Origin: Algoriphagus vanfongensis DSM 17529
GTDB taxonomy: Bacteria; Bacteroidota; Bacteroidia; Cytophagales; Cyclobacteriaceae
Assembly (NCBI RefSeq): GCF_000429465.1
Contig: NZ_AUBX01000016.1
Coordinates: 1 to 64,000 of the forward strand
DNA length: 64,000 bases
Direction of reading: 5' to 3'
Shown here: one piece after another, positions 9,860 through 18,879 of the stretch
Layout of the letters: each line of letters opens with the position of its first letter
Position numbering within the stretch: position 1 is the stretch's first letter
The notes under the pieces: model-generated
The model's input: only the letters and a program-made list of their open reading frames with translations
The model's database searches: none
What the model was told of the DNA's origin: nothing
Position numbers and translations under genes: made by a program

Positions 9860-10705
9860 ATGAAAAAATATCTCATCGTATTCCTCTCGGCTTTCCTTTC
9901 TTGGACTGCCTATGGACAGCAGCAAAACCCTAAAATCACAGTTTCCAGTTTCAATCTTCGGATGGATACTCCCAAAGATGGAGAAAATGCCTGGCCGAAA
10001 CGTGCCGAAAATGTGAAGGCCTTGATCCAATATCATGACTTTGATATCGTCGGAACTCAGGAAGGATTTGTACACCAGTTGAATGATTTGCTTGAAATTC
10101 CAGGCTATGCCTATGTGGGGGCTGGTCGTGATGATGGAAAGTCAGCAGGTGAGCATTCGGCTATTTTGTATAAGACCGACTTATTTGAATTGATTGATTC
10201 CGGCAATTTCTGGCTGAGTGAAACGCCGGATAAGCCTGGTTTGGGTTGGGATGCTACTTGCTGTAACAGAATCGCTTCTTGGGCTCTGCTGAAGGATAAG
10301 CGATCTGCTAGAGAGTTTTATGTGTTCAATGCGCACTTTGACCATCAGGGGGTAGTAGCTCGTCGTGAATCAGGCAAACTGATGATCCAAAAAATGCAAG
10401 AAATCGCCAAAGGTAAACCTGTCATCTGTACCGGCGATTTTAATAGTACACCAGATACAGAACAGATACAGAACCTTTCAGAATTTTTAAATGATTCTTA
10501 TTCGGTGACGAAAATGCCTCCTTACGGTCCAGTGGGAACGACCAATTCCTTTCAGTTTACTGCACCCATGGAAAAGCGGATCGATTATGTTTTTGTCAGC
10601 AAGGATTTTGAAGTTGAAAGCTATGCGGTGTTGACTGATGCCAAGTCTCAGCGTTATCCATCTGATCATTTGCCAGTGGTGGCTAAAGTGAAGTTTGCAC
10701 ACTAA
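9860..10705 (+). CDS. Secreted endonuclease/exonuclease/phosphatase (EEP) family hydrolase
   Basis: 281 residues. A signal peptide is cleaved near residue 19 (TAYG|QQQ). The EEP (DNase I-like) fold is shown by SSFNLR (29-34), the metal-binding Glu68 in GTQEGF, NAHFDH (His159, Asp161), TGDFNSTPD (Asp193, Asn195), RIDYVF (Asp242) and SDHLPV (Asp269, His270). All catalytic positions are present, so the enzyme should hydrolyse a phosphodiester or phosphomonoester. The family covers nucleases, sphingomyelinases and inositol phosphatases, and sequence alone does not tell which. Its place after a SusCD pair suggests that it processes the imported nutrient or a released part of it in the periplasm or outside the cell. 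Confidence 0.88.
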   Translation: MKKYLIVFLSAFLSWTAYGQQQNPKITVSSFNLRMDTPKDGENAWPKRAENVKALIQYHDFDIVGTQEGFVHQLNDLLEIPGYAYVGAGRDDGKSAGEHSAILYKTDLFELIDSGNFWLSETPDKPGLGWDATCCNRIASWALLKDKRSAREFYVFNAHFDHQGVVARRESGKLMIQKMQEIAKGKPVICTGDFNSTPDTEQIQNLSEFLNDSYSVTKMPPYGPVGTTNSFQFTAPMEKRIDYVFVSKDFEVESYAVLTDAKSQRYPSDHLPVVAKVKFAH

Positions 10706-10728
10706 TCTTGGACACTCATAACAGTAAT

Positions 10729-10757
10729 AAAGCCTGCTTCTGATGAGGCAGGCTTTT
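10729..10757 (+). terminator. Terminator after the EEP hydrolase gene
   Basis: Perfect 9-bp arms AAAGCCTGC and GCAGGCTTT enclose an 11-base loop, ending in TTTT. It lies 24 bases past the stop codon. Confidence 0.8.
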
Positions 10758-10841
10758 GTATATCAGGAAGTTTCGAATCTAGCTAATTTCAGGGAATATG
10801 CTCAAGTTTAAATACTCACTGCTGATTCCATTTTTAGCTAT

Positions 10842-10871
10842 AAAAAAGCCCGACCAGTAATGGTCGGGCTT
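10842..10871 (-). terminator. Terminator of the Gld-like lipoprotein gene
   Basis: Perfect 11-bp arms AAGCCCGACCA and TGGTCGGGCTT with a GTAA loop. On the minus strand the hairpin is followed by six U, so it serves the minus-strand gene ending at 10897. Confidence 0.88.
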
Positions 10872-10896
10872 CCTTATAGTTTATTCTAATGCTTAT

Positions 10897-12120
10897 TTAT
10901 TTCCCCGGCTCTCCGATGGAGATCATTGCGCATCTGAAACCAATATGATTGGTAGCAGAGTCCTGATGCATAAATCTACGGGTACCAGGCGCTAGCCAAT
11001 ACGTGACATCTCTCCAGCTTCCGCCTTTGTAGACTCTCATTTCGTCAGTGATGATGGATACTTCGTAGTTTTCCATGTCATCTCCATAGCCATCTTTTCT
11101 GATAGGGTTCAAGTCGTCAGCATCCTGATAGGTCAATGGACGATACACATCATATACCCATTCGTTCATATTTCCAGCCATGTGATATAGTCCAAAATCA
11201 TTTGGAGCCATGTCGTAAACGTTGGTAGGAAGGATTTCACCGTCATTTCTCTGACCACCGGAGATCCCTCCGTAGTCACCACGACCTCTTTTGAAGTTGG
11301 CCAAGAAATCACCCTGCTTTCCTTTTCTCTTCACATTGTAGGGATTTCTGACACCTCTACCATCCCAAGGATAGATTCGGCCATATTCCTGATTTTCGTC
11401 CAAGTACTGAGTTCCGATCATAGCTTTGGCAGCATACTCCCATTCAGCTTCACTAGGAAGTCGGTAGTCAGCTAGTGCTACACCTCTTTCGATCAATTGG
11501 GACTTGGAGAAAGATGAATCCAAACCTCTATCTTCTCTGATCAGCTCCTGTACATACTCAGTTCTCCATTTAGCATAAGTATTGGCTTGAGACCAAGACA
11601 CACCTGCTACTGGATAAAAGTTGAACCCGGGGAATCTGAAATAGTAAGACTGATACATGTCATTGAAGGACAAAGCTCCTCCCCAAACGTCTTCAGATGG
11701 CTCCAGTTTCAAGAGTGAGTCTGCACTCACTTTCTTTTTCATGTCAAACAAAAACTCACGATAATCATTGTTGGTGATTTCTGTTTCGTCCATGTAGAAG
11801 TTCGCCAAGGTGACGGTTCTCTCCAAGTTGTCACGGAATGCCATCACATCTTCTTCCTGCGAACCCAATACCGCTCTACCACCTTGGATAAACTTCAAGT
11901 TAGGTCCGGGAATCTGTTCTGCATTTCGTGCTACGAAAAACTGGGTGGTATCATCTTCTTCAAAAGAAAACTCAGCACCAGTTGTGGCACTTTTCTTACC
12001 CGGTTTGTTGGCAGTCCTTCTACCATAGCCTGGAGTTTTGTTACAGGATGAGAGCACAGAGCCTCCGACGATCATCAGAGCTGCCACCCACATTCCACAA
12101 GATTTGTTACTGAAACGCAT
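10897..12120 (-). CDS. Gliding/type IX secretion-type lipoprotein of the GldJ/GldK family (FGE-sulfatase fold)
   Basis: 407 residues. The lipoprotein signal peptide has its lipidation Cys at 26 (SVLSSC). The body has the formylglycine-generating-enzyme-like fold: YMDETEITNNDYREFL, PVAGVSWSQANTYAKWR, YRLPSEAEWEYAA, YPWDG, NEWVYD, VYKGGSWRD and a closing IGFRCA. In Bacteroidota this combination is characteristic of GldJ and GldK, lipoproteins needed for gliding and type IX secretion. gldK normally stands with gldL, gldM and gldN, which are absent here; that and the solitary position favour GldJ or a paralogue, but I cannot separate them with certainty. The family fold does not imply enzymatic activity. 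The window also contains a type IX substrate at its left end. Confidence 0.75.
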   Translation of the reverse strand: MRFSNKSCGMWVAALMIVGGSVLSSCNKTPGYGRRTANKPGKKSATTGAEFSFEEDDTTQFFVARNAEQIPGPNLKFIQGGRAVLGSQEEDVMAFRDNLERTVTLANFYMDETEITNNDYREFLFDMKKKVSADSLLKLEPSEDVWGGALSFNDMYQSYYFRFPGFNFYPVAGVSWSQANTYAKWRTEYVQELIREDRGLDSSFSKSQLIERGVALADYRLPSEAEWEYAAKAMIGTQYLDENQEYGRIYPWDGRGVRNPYNVKRKGKQGDFLANFKRGRGDYGGISGGQRNDGEILPTNVYDMAPNDFGLYHMAGNMNEWVYDVYRPLTYQDADDLNPIRKDGYGDDMENYEVSIITDEMRVYKGGSWRDVTYWLAPGTRRFMHQDSATNHIGFRCAMISIGEPGK

Positions 12121-12297
12121 ATATGCTAGGAGTTTAGATCTATTTGAGATGCTAATATAAAGTCATTCATAGCTACTTCCAATCAATATCAGCTTTGATA
12201 TTTTTATCGAAAATGAGCTTTTGGGCCGAAATCTAAAGGATTCAGCAAAATTTTTGTGCAAAACTGCAATATTTATGCCAGTTAAATTTTTCAATTT

Positions 12298-15200
12298 TTA
12301 GCTTTCTAGCATGTCTTTCAGCCAGTTTTGAGCCTTCTGGATGCCCGGTACTTCAGTGACCGTAAGTATCAAACGGTTCTTGTGTTCTTTTATTTTGAAC
12401 TGTCTGGAATTCAGCTGCGCAAATGTCATCAGCTGCTGGAATATCGGAGAGGAATAATAATCGTCTCGGCTCGAAGGCAAAAGGTAGCATTTCATCTGTC
12501 CGCTTTTCAAGACGAGTTTTTCGATTCCCAGCTTTTCGGCTTTCCATCTTAGTCTGACTGTCTCCATCAAATCGACTACGGATTCAGGCAAAGGACCAAA
12601 TCTATCTTCCAGCATTTTGGCAAATTTCTGGAGCTCCTCTTCATCCTTGATCGAATCGAGTTTGGAATAGAGTCCCAACCTTTCCGAAATATTGCTCACA
12701 TATTCCTCTGGGATCAGAAGTTCCAAATCCGTCTCAATCGTACAATCCTGGACGAGAACTTTGACTTTTTCCTTCAGATCTGTTTCAAAAAGAGCCGCAA
12801 ATTCATTTTCCTTCAGCTCCTGCACGGCTTCATCCAGGATTTTGTGATACATCTCAAAACCCAAGTCGGTGATAAAACCACTTTGCTCCGCACCCAATAA
12901 ATTACCGGCTCCACGGATATCCAAATCTTTCATGGCTACTTTGAAACCATCTCCCAAATCAGAGAATTCTTCCAAAGTCTGAAGCCTCTTGCGGGACTCT
13001 GGCGTCAGGCCTGACAGGGGCGGTGTTAGCAGATAGCAAAATGCCTTTTTGTTGCTTCTTCCTACTCGGCCACGCATTTGATGCAGATCGCTGAGACCAA
13101 ACATGTGCGCCCGGTTGATGATAATGGTATTGGCATTGGGGATGTCTAGACCGGATTCAATGATATTGGTGGAGACGAGCACATCGTACTCATGATTGAT
13201 AAAGTCCACCATGACCTGCTCCAGTTTCTTTCCATCCATCTGGCCATGAGCTCCGACTACCCGTGCATCCGGCACGAGTTTCATGATCAGATTGGCGATG
13301 CTGTCGATTTCACCGACACGGTTGTGAACAAAAAACGCCTGTCCCCCTCGTCTCAATTCATAGGCAACCGCATCCCGGATGACTTCTTCTTTGAAAGTCT
13401 GAACTTCCGTCGTCACGGGCTGTCTGTTAGGCGGCGGAGTGGCGATCACCGAGAGATCTCTGGCTCCCATCAGTGAAAAATGGAGAGTTCGTGGAATTGG
13501 AGTTGCTGTCAGGGTTAGCACATCCACATTGACTCGTAGATTTTTCAATTGATCCTTGACCTTCACGCCAAATTTCTGTTCCTCATCGATGATCAGCAGG
13601 CCAAGATCTTTGAACTGGACTTCCTTGTTCACGATTTTGTGAGTCCCGACGAGGATGTCAATTTCTCCCGATTTTACCTTTTCTACGATTTCCCGGACTT
13701 GCTTTGCGGTACGAAAACGATTGATGAAATCCACTGTCACAGGAAGATCCCCTAGCCTTTCTTTGAAAGTCTGATAATGCTGCATCGCCAAAATAGTAGT
13801 CGGTACCAATACCGCCACTTGCTTTCGGTCATTCACAGCTTTGAATGCTGCTCGGATTGCTACTTCTGTTTTTCCAAAACCCACATCGCCGCAGACCAAG
13901 CGATCCATCGGGTAGGATTTTTCCATATCAGATTTCACATCTGCTGTGGCCATTGCCTGATCCGGAGTGTCTTCGTAGATGAATGAACTCTCCAGCTCTA
14001 CCTGCAAGACGGAGTCGCGCGCAAATGCAAATCCAGGGGCGCCTCTTCGTTTGGCATAAAGCTCGATGAGGTCCTTTGCGATGTCCTTGACTTGTTTTTT
14101 GGCTCGTTTTTTCTTGGTTTCCCACTCCGGCGATCCGAGTTTGGACATAGAAGGAGCCTGTCCTTCTTGGCCTGAGTATTTGGAGATTTTATGAAGGGAA
14201 TGGATATTGACATAGAGGAGATCATCGTCTCGAAAAACCAATCGAACCGCCTCCTGCATCTTGCCGGCTACGTCCACTTTTTCCAATCCAGCGAATCTCC
14301 CTACTCCATAATCTATGTGTACGATATAGTCTCCCGGATGCAAAGCTTTGAGTTCTTTGATCGTGAGCGCTTTGGATTTACTCGCTTTATTTCTGGTCTT
14401 ATAGCGATGGTAGCGCTCAAAAAGCTGATGATCCGTGTAGCAGGCGATTTTGGCTATGCGGTCCTCAAAACCTTCTCGCAGTCCCAAAAGCATGCTTTGG
14501 ATCTGCATGGTCGGATCCAGCTCTTTGAAAATCCCCAGAAGCCGGTCGATTTGCTTGTCATTTTCTGCGGTGATGATATTGGTGAAGCCTTTCTTTTCAT
14601 TTTCCGAAAAATTGGCAACCAGCAGGTCAAAATTCTTATTGAAAGACGGCTGGGGCTGAGAGCTCCATTCATGCACCGTAGAATTTTTGAGGTAAAAATG
14701 CCTTCCAAATTCTATCCGAGTAAAAGGCTCAGATTGCTGCTTGAAATCTACCCCGGACTCGAAGAGATCTTTCGGTTCCAAAACCGTCTTGGTTTGATTG
14801 GTCTTTTCCAAAATCTGCTGAAAAGCCTGCTCAGCTTTGTGAAAACACTCAGTCATCACGTCGGCTGTCAACTGAAAATCTTTGATCCAGATAAAAGCAG
14901 ATTCAGGCAAAAAACCTAAAAATGACTGCCTGACCTCCTGCAAAAGCTTGGTCTGTGTGTTAGGAATCAGTGAAATCTGAGAAACCTCTGCGATCGATAG
15001 TTGACTTTCTGCATCAAAGGTTCGGATACTTTCGATCTCTTTGCCAAAGAGCTCTATCCGATAGGGATGCTCATTTGAGAATGAAAAGACATCCAAAATC
15101 CCACCTCGAATGGCAAATTGCCCTGGTTCGTAGACAAAGTCTGAGCGCTCAAAATCATAACTGGTCAAGAGTTCGCTCACAAACTCCATGTCCACTTTCT

Positions 15201-15651
15201 CCCCGACTTTGGCCACGAAGGTGTTTTCTTGAAGGGATCGCTTGTTGATGACTTTTTCGTAAAGAGCTTCCGGATAGGTGATGATGATGCGATCGTCACC
15301 TTTTGCATCCAGCACCTGATTGAGGATCTCAGATCTCAGCAAGACATTGGCATTGTCAACCTCCTCGTATTGGTATGCTTTCTTGAAACTGGAGGGGAAG
15401 ATCATAAACTCCTCCGTCCGAAGCAGGTTTTGAAGGTCTGAATTGAGGTAGGCGGCTTCTTCTTTGTCCTGAGCGATGATCAGGTGAAAACCTCCTCTTT
15501 TTTGAAAATAACTGCTAAAAAGCACCATGTCCAGACTGCCCGAAAGTCCTTTGAGCTGATAGGATTTGCTTGTCTGCTGGCTCAAAGACTCAGATAAGGT
15601 CTGAAAAAATGGATCTGATTGGTAGATGGTAAGAAAGGCCTGACTGTCCAA
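12298..15651 (-). CDS. mfd: Transcription-repair coupling factor Mfd
   Basis: 1117 residues, the normal size for Mfd. The N-terminal part resembles UvrB domains (IRGGILDVFSF near 180-190). A CarD-like RNA polymerase interaction domain follows near 430-490 (HPGDYIVHIDYGVGRFAGLEK). Next are the RecG-like helicase motor with P-loop GDVGFGKTEVA around residue 588, DEEQ box around 689, TATPIPRTL, and SNIIESGLDIPNANT with QMRGRVGR. A TRCF C-terminal domain closes the protein. Mfd removes stalled RNA polymerase from damaged templates and recruits UvrA; uvrA lies about 32 kb away on the same strand in this window. No partner gene adjoins it. Confidence 0.97.
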   Translation of the reverse strand: MDSQAFLTIYQSDPFFQTLSESLSQQTSKSYQLKGLSGSLDMVLFSSYFQKRGGFHLIIAQDKEEAAYLNSDLQNLLRTEEFMIFPSSFKKAYQYEEVDNANVLLRSEILNQVLDAKGDDRIIITYPEALYEKVINKRSLQENTFVAKVGEKVDMEFVSELLTSYDFERSDFVYEPGQFAIRGGILDVFSFSNEHPYRIELFGKEIESIRTFDAESQLSIAEVSQISLIPNTQTKLLQEVRQSFLGFLPESAFIWIKDFQLTADVMTECFHKAEQAFQQILEKTNQTKTVLEPKDLFESGVDFKQQSEPFTRIEFGRHFYLKNSTVHEWSSQPQPSFNKNFDLLVANFSENEKKGFTNIITAENDKQIDRLLGIFKELDPTMQIQSMLLGLREGFEDRIAKIACYTDHQLFERYHRYKTRNKASKSKALTIKELKALHPGDYIVHIDYGVGRFAGLEKVDVAGKMQEAVRLVFRDDDLLYVNIHSLHKISKYSGQEGQAPSMSKLGSPEWETKKKRAKKQVKDIAKDLIELYAKRRGAPGFAFARDSVLQVELESSFIYEDTPDQAMATADVKSDMEKSYPMDRLVCGDVGFGKTEVAIRAAFKAVNDRKQVAVLVPTTILAMQHYQTFKERLGDLPVTVDFINRFRTAKQVREIVEKVKSGEIDILVGTHKIVNKEVQFKDLGLLIIDEEQKFGVKVKDQLKNLRVNVDVLTLTATPIPRTLHFSLMGARDLSVIATPPPNRQPVTTEVQTFKEEVIRDAVAYELRRGGQAFFVHNRVGEIDSIANLIMKLVPDARVVGAHGQMDGKKLEQVMVDFINHEYDVLVSTNIIESGLDIPNANTIIINRAHMFGLSDLHQMRGRVGRSNKKAFCYLLTPPLSGLTPESRKRLQTLEEFSDLGDGFKVAMKDLDIRGAGNLLGAEQSGFITDLGFEMYHKILDEAVQELKENEFAALFETDLKEKVKVLVQDCTIETDLELLIPEEYVSNISERLGLYSKLDSIKDEEELQKFAKMLEDRFGPLPESVVDLMETVRLRWKAEKLGIEKLVLKSGQMKCYLLPSSRDDYYSSPIFQQLMTFAQLNSRQFKIKEHKNRLILTVTEVPGIQKAQNWLKDMLES

Positions 15652-15813
15652 TGGAAGCTTGGTTTAGGTTTGTCGACGCAAGTTAGGATTTTTCTTTTTT
15701 TGGGATTAATCTGACGCCGAGCTTAGTCTGAAACATTTCCTCAAATCGATTGTTTTCATAGGCGTTGGATTAATCCACCACTTCACCCTTCCGGCTGATC
15801 TGCCGCTAATTCT

Positions 15814-16254
15814 ATGAATCTAAAGCTAGAGACTCGCGTAAAAATGGATTTTTTGTCTGTCAAAAGTGGTTTCGATCGCCACCTTTTTGAGCAACTCAAT
15901 CCTCCCTTTCCCAGAGTGAAATTGCTGCGATTTGATGGTTCAAGAACTGGAGACGTGGTCTCATTACACCTTGATTTTTTGTTTTTTAAGCAGAAATGGA
16001 CCAGTCTCATCAGTGAGGATAGGACTGATGAAAGTGAGTTTTTCTTCGTTGATCAGGGCAAGGAACTTCCTTTTTTTCTAAAAGAGTGGAAGCACACACA
16101 TCGCGTAATCCAGCGGGATCAGCAGAGTCTGATTGTGGATGACATCCAATTCAAAACTCCCTTTATCTGGATGGATTACCTACTATATCCTCTGATGTGG
16201 ATGCAGTTTGCGGCTAGAAAGCCCGTTTACCAAAGGCTATTCGGCAAAGCTTAG
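15814..16254 (+). CDS. SRPBCC-like (START/polyketide-cyclase fold) small protein
   Basis: 146 residues, no signal peptide. The pattern LETRVKMDFLSVKSGFDRHLF at the start and the later DxxxFKTPFIWMDYLLYPLMWMQFAARKPVY helix resemble the SRPBCC ligand-binding fold found in many Bacteroidota cell-division-inhibitor-like or cyclase-like proteins. No catalytic residues can be named. It converges with the Fur-family gene and the two stop codons overlap by 4 bases. An in-frame ATG at 15844 could be an alternative start. Function unknown. Confidence 0.7.
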   Translation: MNLKLETRVKMDFLSVKSGFDRHLFEQLNPPFPRVKLLRFDGSRTGDVVSLHLDFLFFKQKWTSLISEDRTDESEFFFVDQGKELPFFLKEWKHTHRVIQRDQQSLIVDDIQFKTPFIWMDYLLYPLMWMQFAARKPVYQRLFGKA

Positions 16255-16721
16255 ATTATCGTCAGGTTTTCGCAGTTTTCGATTTGGCAGTCACCATAGA
16301 GCACCAAAGAATGAGAAGTTATAGAGGACTGGAAATTTTGTCCGATTAGATCCTTGATCTCGTTGATTTTTGGATCCGAAAACTCCCTGATTTTACGACA
16401 TTGATTGCAGACATGATGGTCGTGATGCTTGTAGGTCAGGGCCTGCTCATAAAGTGCCACCTTGTCTTTGAACTGATGCTTGACGGCCAGACCACTCTCT
16501 ACCAATAGGTCGAGAGTATTGTATATCGTCGCACGACTGATGGTGTAGCCCTTGTTTCTCATGCTAAGAAAAAGCCCCTCTACATCCATATGCTCATCCT
16601 CTGGGAGTGAGTAGAGCTCATCAATCACCGAAAAACGCTCAGGAGTCTTTCTGCTTCCCTGTTTGGAAAGGAAGTTTTCGAAAATCTTCTTTGCTTTTTC
16701 TATAAGAGCCTTGTCTGCCAT
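16251..16721 (-). CDS. Fur-family transcriptional regulator
   Basis: 156 residues. The winged-helix DNA-binding part (about 20-85) contains TPERFSVIDELYSL and ISRATIYNTLDLLVESGLAVKH. The dimerisation/metal part contains HHDHHVCNQC and a second pair of cysteines in GDCQIENC, giving two CxxC-like pairs for a structural zinc. Fur-family members sense iron, zinc or peroxide; which of these applies here cannot be decided from sequence. The C-terminal His-rich tail often seen in Fur is absent. The upstream region to 16926 has a small hairpin (GCTTTG/CAAAGC, 16839-16855) but no clear Fur box. Confidence 0.9.
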   Translation of the reverse strand: MADKALIEKAKKIFENFLSKQGSRKTPERFSVIDELYSLPEDEHMDVEGLFLSMRNKGYTISRATIYNTLDLLVESGLAVKHQFKDKVALYEQALTYKHHDHHVCNQCRKIREFSDPKINEIKDLIGQNFQSSITSHSLVLYGDCQIENCENLTII

Positions 16722-16926
16722 TTTGGATTTTGTTCAAAAAATAAAGATGCTTCATTCTGTATTTTTTGTCAAACTAGATGTGGAAATCCAAGCTAATTTG
16801 ATTTCAATCTAATTAAGTCAAACTCCAAATAAATTTCTGCTTTGCCTGTCAAAGCAAGCTTTGTGTGAAGTGAAAAGATTCTGAAAAAAACTGTATCTTA
16901 AAGAACTTCACCCGACCCTGTTGTGC

Positions 16927-18183
16927 ATGTTGAAAAGACATTGGATCAGTATCTTTTTGCTTTTTTGGCTATCTCCGTATTTGGTGGAGGGGCAGGTTCC
17001 CGGCTTTTTTATGAAGGAAGAATCCAAAAAAGTGATTCTTCCATTTTATGCTTCTAATAGTCTGATCATCATTCCGGTTTCTATCAATGACAACTATCCG
17101 ATCAATTTTTTGGTGGACACTGGAGTGCGTTCCAATATTCTTTTTAGCAAAGATCTGGGAGATGCTTTGGGACTGGAGTACACCCGCAAACTTAATCTGA
17201 TGGGGGCGGATGGATCGGAGGAAATCATGGCTTCGGTCTCCCCTGTCAATCATCTTGATCTCGGCCCGATCGAGGGCATCAATCAAAGCTTGTTGGTATT
17301 GGAAGAGGATTTCTTGGAATTGGAGTCGGTAGTCGGAGTGCCTATTTATGGGATTTTGGGGTATGAGTTTTTCAAATTTAACCCTGTCAAAATCAACTAC
17401 GATGAGGAACGAATCGAATTTTACAGACCTGATGCGTTGAAGTGGAGGCCTCCGTTTTACAAAAAACTCGAGATGACCATCGACCAAAACAAACCCTACA
17501 TCCGGGCCAAAGTCAGGCAGAAGGATGGTTCCACGCTCGACTCCAAATTGCTCATCGACACGGGAGCCAATCATGGACTTCTGCTCAATCGTGAGACGAG
17601 TGAGGAGATCAAGATGCCTCCCCGATTTATAGAGGCCGAACTTGGGCAAAGTCTGGGAGGGATCCTTTATGGCTATATCGGTCGGGTCAAATGGATGAAA
17701 ATTGGTGGATTGAAACTGGATGAAGTTCTCACATCCTATCCAGAAGAGACGGCATTTTCTTACATCATCAAGGAGTCCGGGCGTATGGGAAGCCTGGGTG
17801 CGGAGGTCTTGGGCAAAACCCGTTTGATTCTCGATTACCCCAGAGGTCGGGCGATGATCCGGAAGGGAGATGGCTTTTACACTCCTTTCGAATACGACAT
17901 GAGCGGGCTGAATCTGCGGAAAATCCCAACCGAGGATAAGCGGTTTTATGTGGCTAGTATCCGCAAGGGTTCACCAGCTGCCTTTGTGGGCATCCAGCAG
18001 TACGATGAGGTCTTGAGTATCAACAAAATTCCTATTTTGATCTGGGAGCTTTCAGATATAGCCAAACTATTCCGTTCAGAAGAAGGTACAGTCGTCGAGC
18101 TGGAGGTGAGGAGGTATTTCGATGAGGAATTGACTCAATACGAAGACTTTACTTATCGGATTCTTCTCGAAAAGCAAATTTGA
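16927..18183 (+). CDS. Exported two-domain retropepsin-like aspartyl protease with PDZ domain
   Basis: 418 residues from ATG 16927; an in-frame TTG two codons earlier is a weaker start. The signal peptide ends near EGQVPG. Two aspartyl-protease lobes follow, each with its own catalytic triplet: VDTG near residue 66 and IDTG near residue 212, each with the hydrophobic-hydrophobic-Gly pair later in the lobe (IYGILGYEF; GSLGAEVLG). A PDZ domain occupies about 335-415 (YVASIRKGSPAAFVGIQQYDEVLSINK). The protein is probably periplasmic. Bacterial retropepsin-PDZ proteins are common in Bacteroidota, but substrates are unknown. Two lobes in one chain resemble pepsin topology and could allow activity as a monomer; this is inference. 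Confidence 0.85.
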   Translation: MLKRHWISIFLLFWLSPYLVEGQVPGFFMKEESKKVILPFYASNSLIIIPVSINDNYPINFLVDTGVRSNILFSKDLGDALGLEYTRKLNLMGADGSEEIMASVSPVNHLDLGPIEGINQSLLVLEEDFLELESVVGVPIYGILGYEFFKFNPVKINYDEERIEFYRPDALKWRPPFYKKLEMTIDQNKPYIRAKVRQKDGSTLDSKLLIDTGANHGLLLNRETSEEIKMPPRFIEAELGQSLGGILYGYIGRVKWMKIGGLKLDEVLTSYPEETAFSYIIKESGRMGSLGAEVLGKTRLILDYPRGRAMIRKGDGFYTPFEYDMSGLNLRKIPTEDKRFYVASIRKGSPAAFVGIQQYDEVLSINKIPILIWELSDIAKLFRSEEGTVVELEVRRYFDEELTQYEDFTYRILLEKQI

Positions 18184-18212
18184 CCGGGCTTCTTAAAAAA
18201 TGCCTATTTTTG
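18179..18212 (+). promoter_or_regulatory. Bacteroidota-type promoter for lemA operon
   Basis: TTTG (18179-18182) is separated by 22 bases from TATTTTTG (18205-18212), which fits the Bacteroidota -33 TTTG and -7 TAnnTTTG consensus with acceptable spacing. The -33 element overlaps the stop codon region of the protease gene. lemA starts 72 bases downstream. Confidence 0.55.
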
Positions 18213-18284
18213 AATTTCAAATGTCCGGAAAACTATTTCAGTTGCCTTTCGTCCATTATCCTTTAGAAAACCAATTTTAATACA

Positions 18285-18875
18285 ATGAAAAAATTCTTAA
18301 TCCCGATTTTGATTTTAGCCGTAGTGGGTATTTTTATTTATACCAAAGCGGTCGGCACTTACAATACTTTTGTGCAGTCTGAAGAGCAAGTCAACGGGCA
18401 GTGGGCCGAGGTGGAAACCCAGTATCAGCGAAGAGCAGACTTGATCCCCAATTTGGTAAACACCGTGAAGGGATATGCCGATTTTGAGCAAGAGACTTTG
18501 ACTGGGGTGATTGAGGCAAGATCCAAAGCTACTTCGATGAGCATTGATCCTACGAATTTGACACCGGAAAATATCGAGCAGTTTCAGCAGGCACAAGATC
18601 AATTGTCAGGAGCCTTGAGCCGACTTTTGGTGACTGTAGAGAGATATCCTGATCTCAAAGCCAACCAAAACTTCCTCGATCTTCAAGCTCAATTAGAAGG
18701 TACCGAAAACAGAATCGCTGTGGCAAGACGAAATTTCAATCAGGAGGTAGTAGCCTACAATACCCAATTGCGAACTTTCCCAAATAATCTGTTTGCAGGT
18801 TGGTATGGCTTCGAAACCAAAGGTACTTTCCAAGCTTCTGAAGGAGCTGAAAATGCCCCTTCAGTCCAATTCTAA
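18285..18875 (+). CDS. LemA family membrane protein
   Basis: 196 residues. An N-terminal membrane anchor (about 4-20; FLIPILILAVVGIFIY) is followed by the LemA helical domain with YNTFVQSEEQVNGQWAEVETQYQRRADLIPNLV split across helices 1 and 2, and by the conserved IAVARRNFNQEVVAYNTQLRTFPNN. The conserved Gly-Phe near the C-terminus (WYGFETKGTFQA) is also present. LemA proteins are bacterial envelope proteins of unclear function. It leads an operon with two TPM-domain genes, the arrangement most often seen for this family. Only 4 bases separate it from the next gene. Confidence 0.95.
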   Translation: MKKFLIPILILAVVGIFIYTKAVGTYNTFVQSEEQVNGQWAEVETQYQRRADLIPNLVNTVKGYADFEQETLTGVIEARSKATSMSIDPTNLTPENIEQFQQAQDQLSGALSRLLVTVERYPDLKANQNFLDLQAQLEGTENRIAVARRNFNQEVVAYNTQLRTFPNNLFAGWYGFETKGTFQASEGAENAPSVQF

Positions 18876-18879
18876 AACT

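Noticed and set aside
14191-14919. Long plus-strand open frame (242 codons) inside mfd
   Set aside because: It is antisense to the highly conserved mfd, has no recognisable motif, and its composition follows from the mfd codons.
16801-16860. Possible Fur box between the Fur-family gene and the protease gene
   Set aside because: The A/T-rich stretch has only a short TTGA-TT-TCAA symmetry and a 6-bp hairpin; it does not match the usual 19-bp inverted repeat.
16969-17649. Minus-strand open frame (226 codons) opposite the aspartyl protease gene
   Set aside because: Shadow of a gene with clear signal peptide, DTG motifs and PDZ domain.
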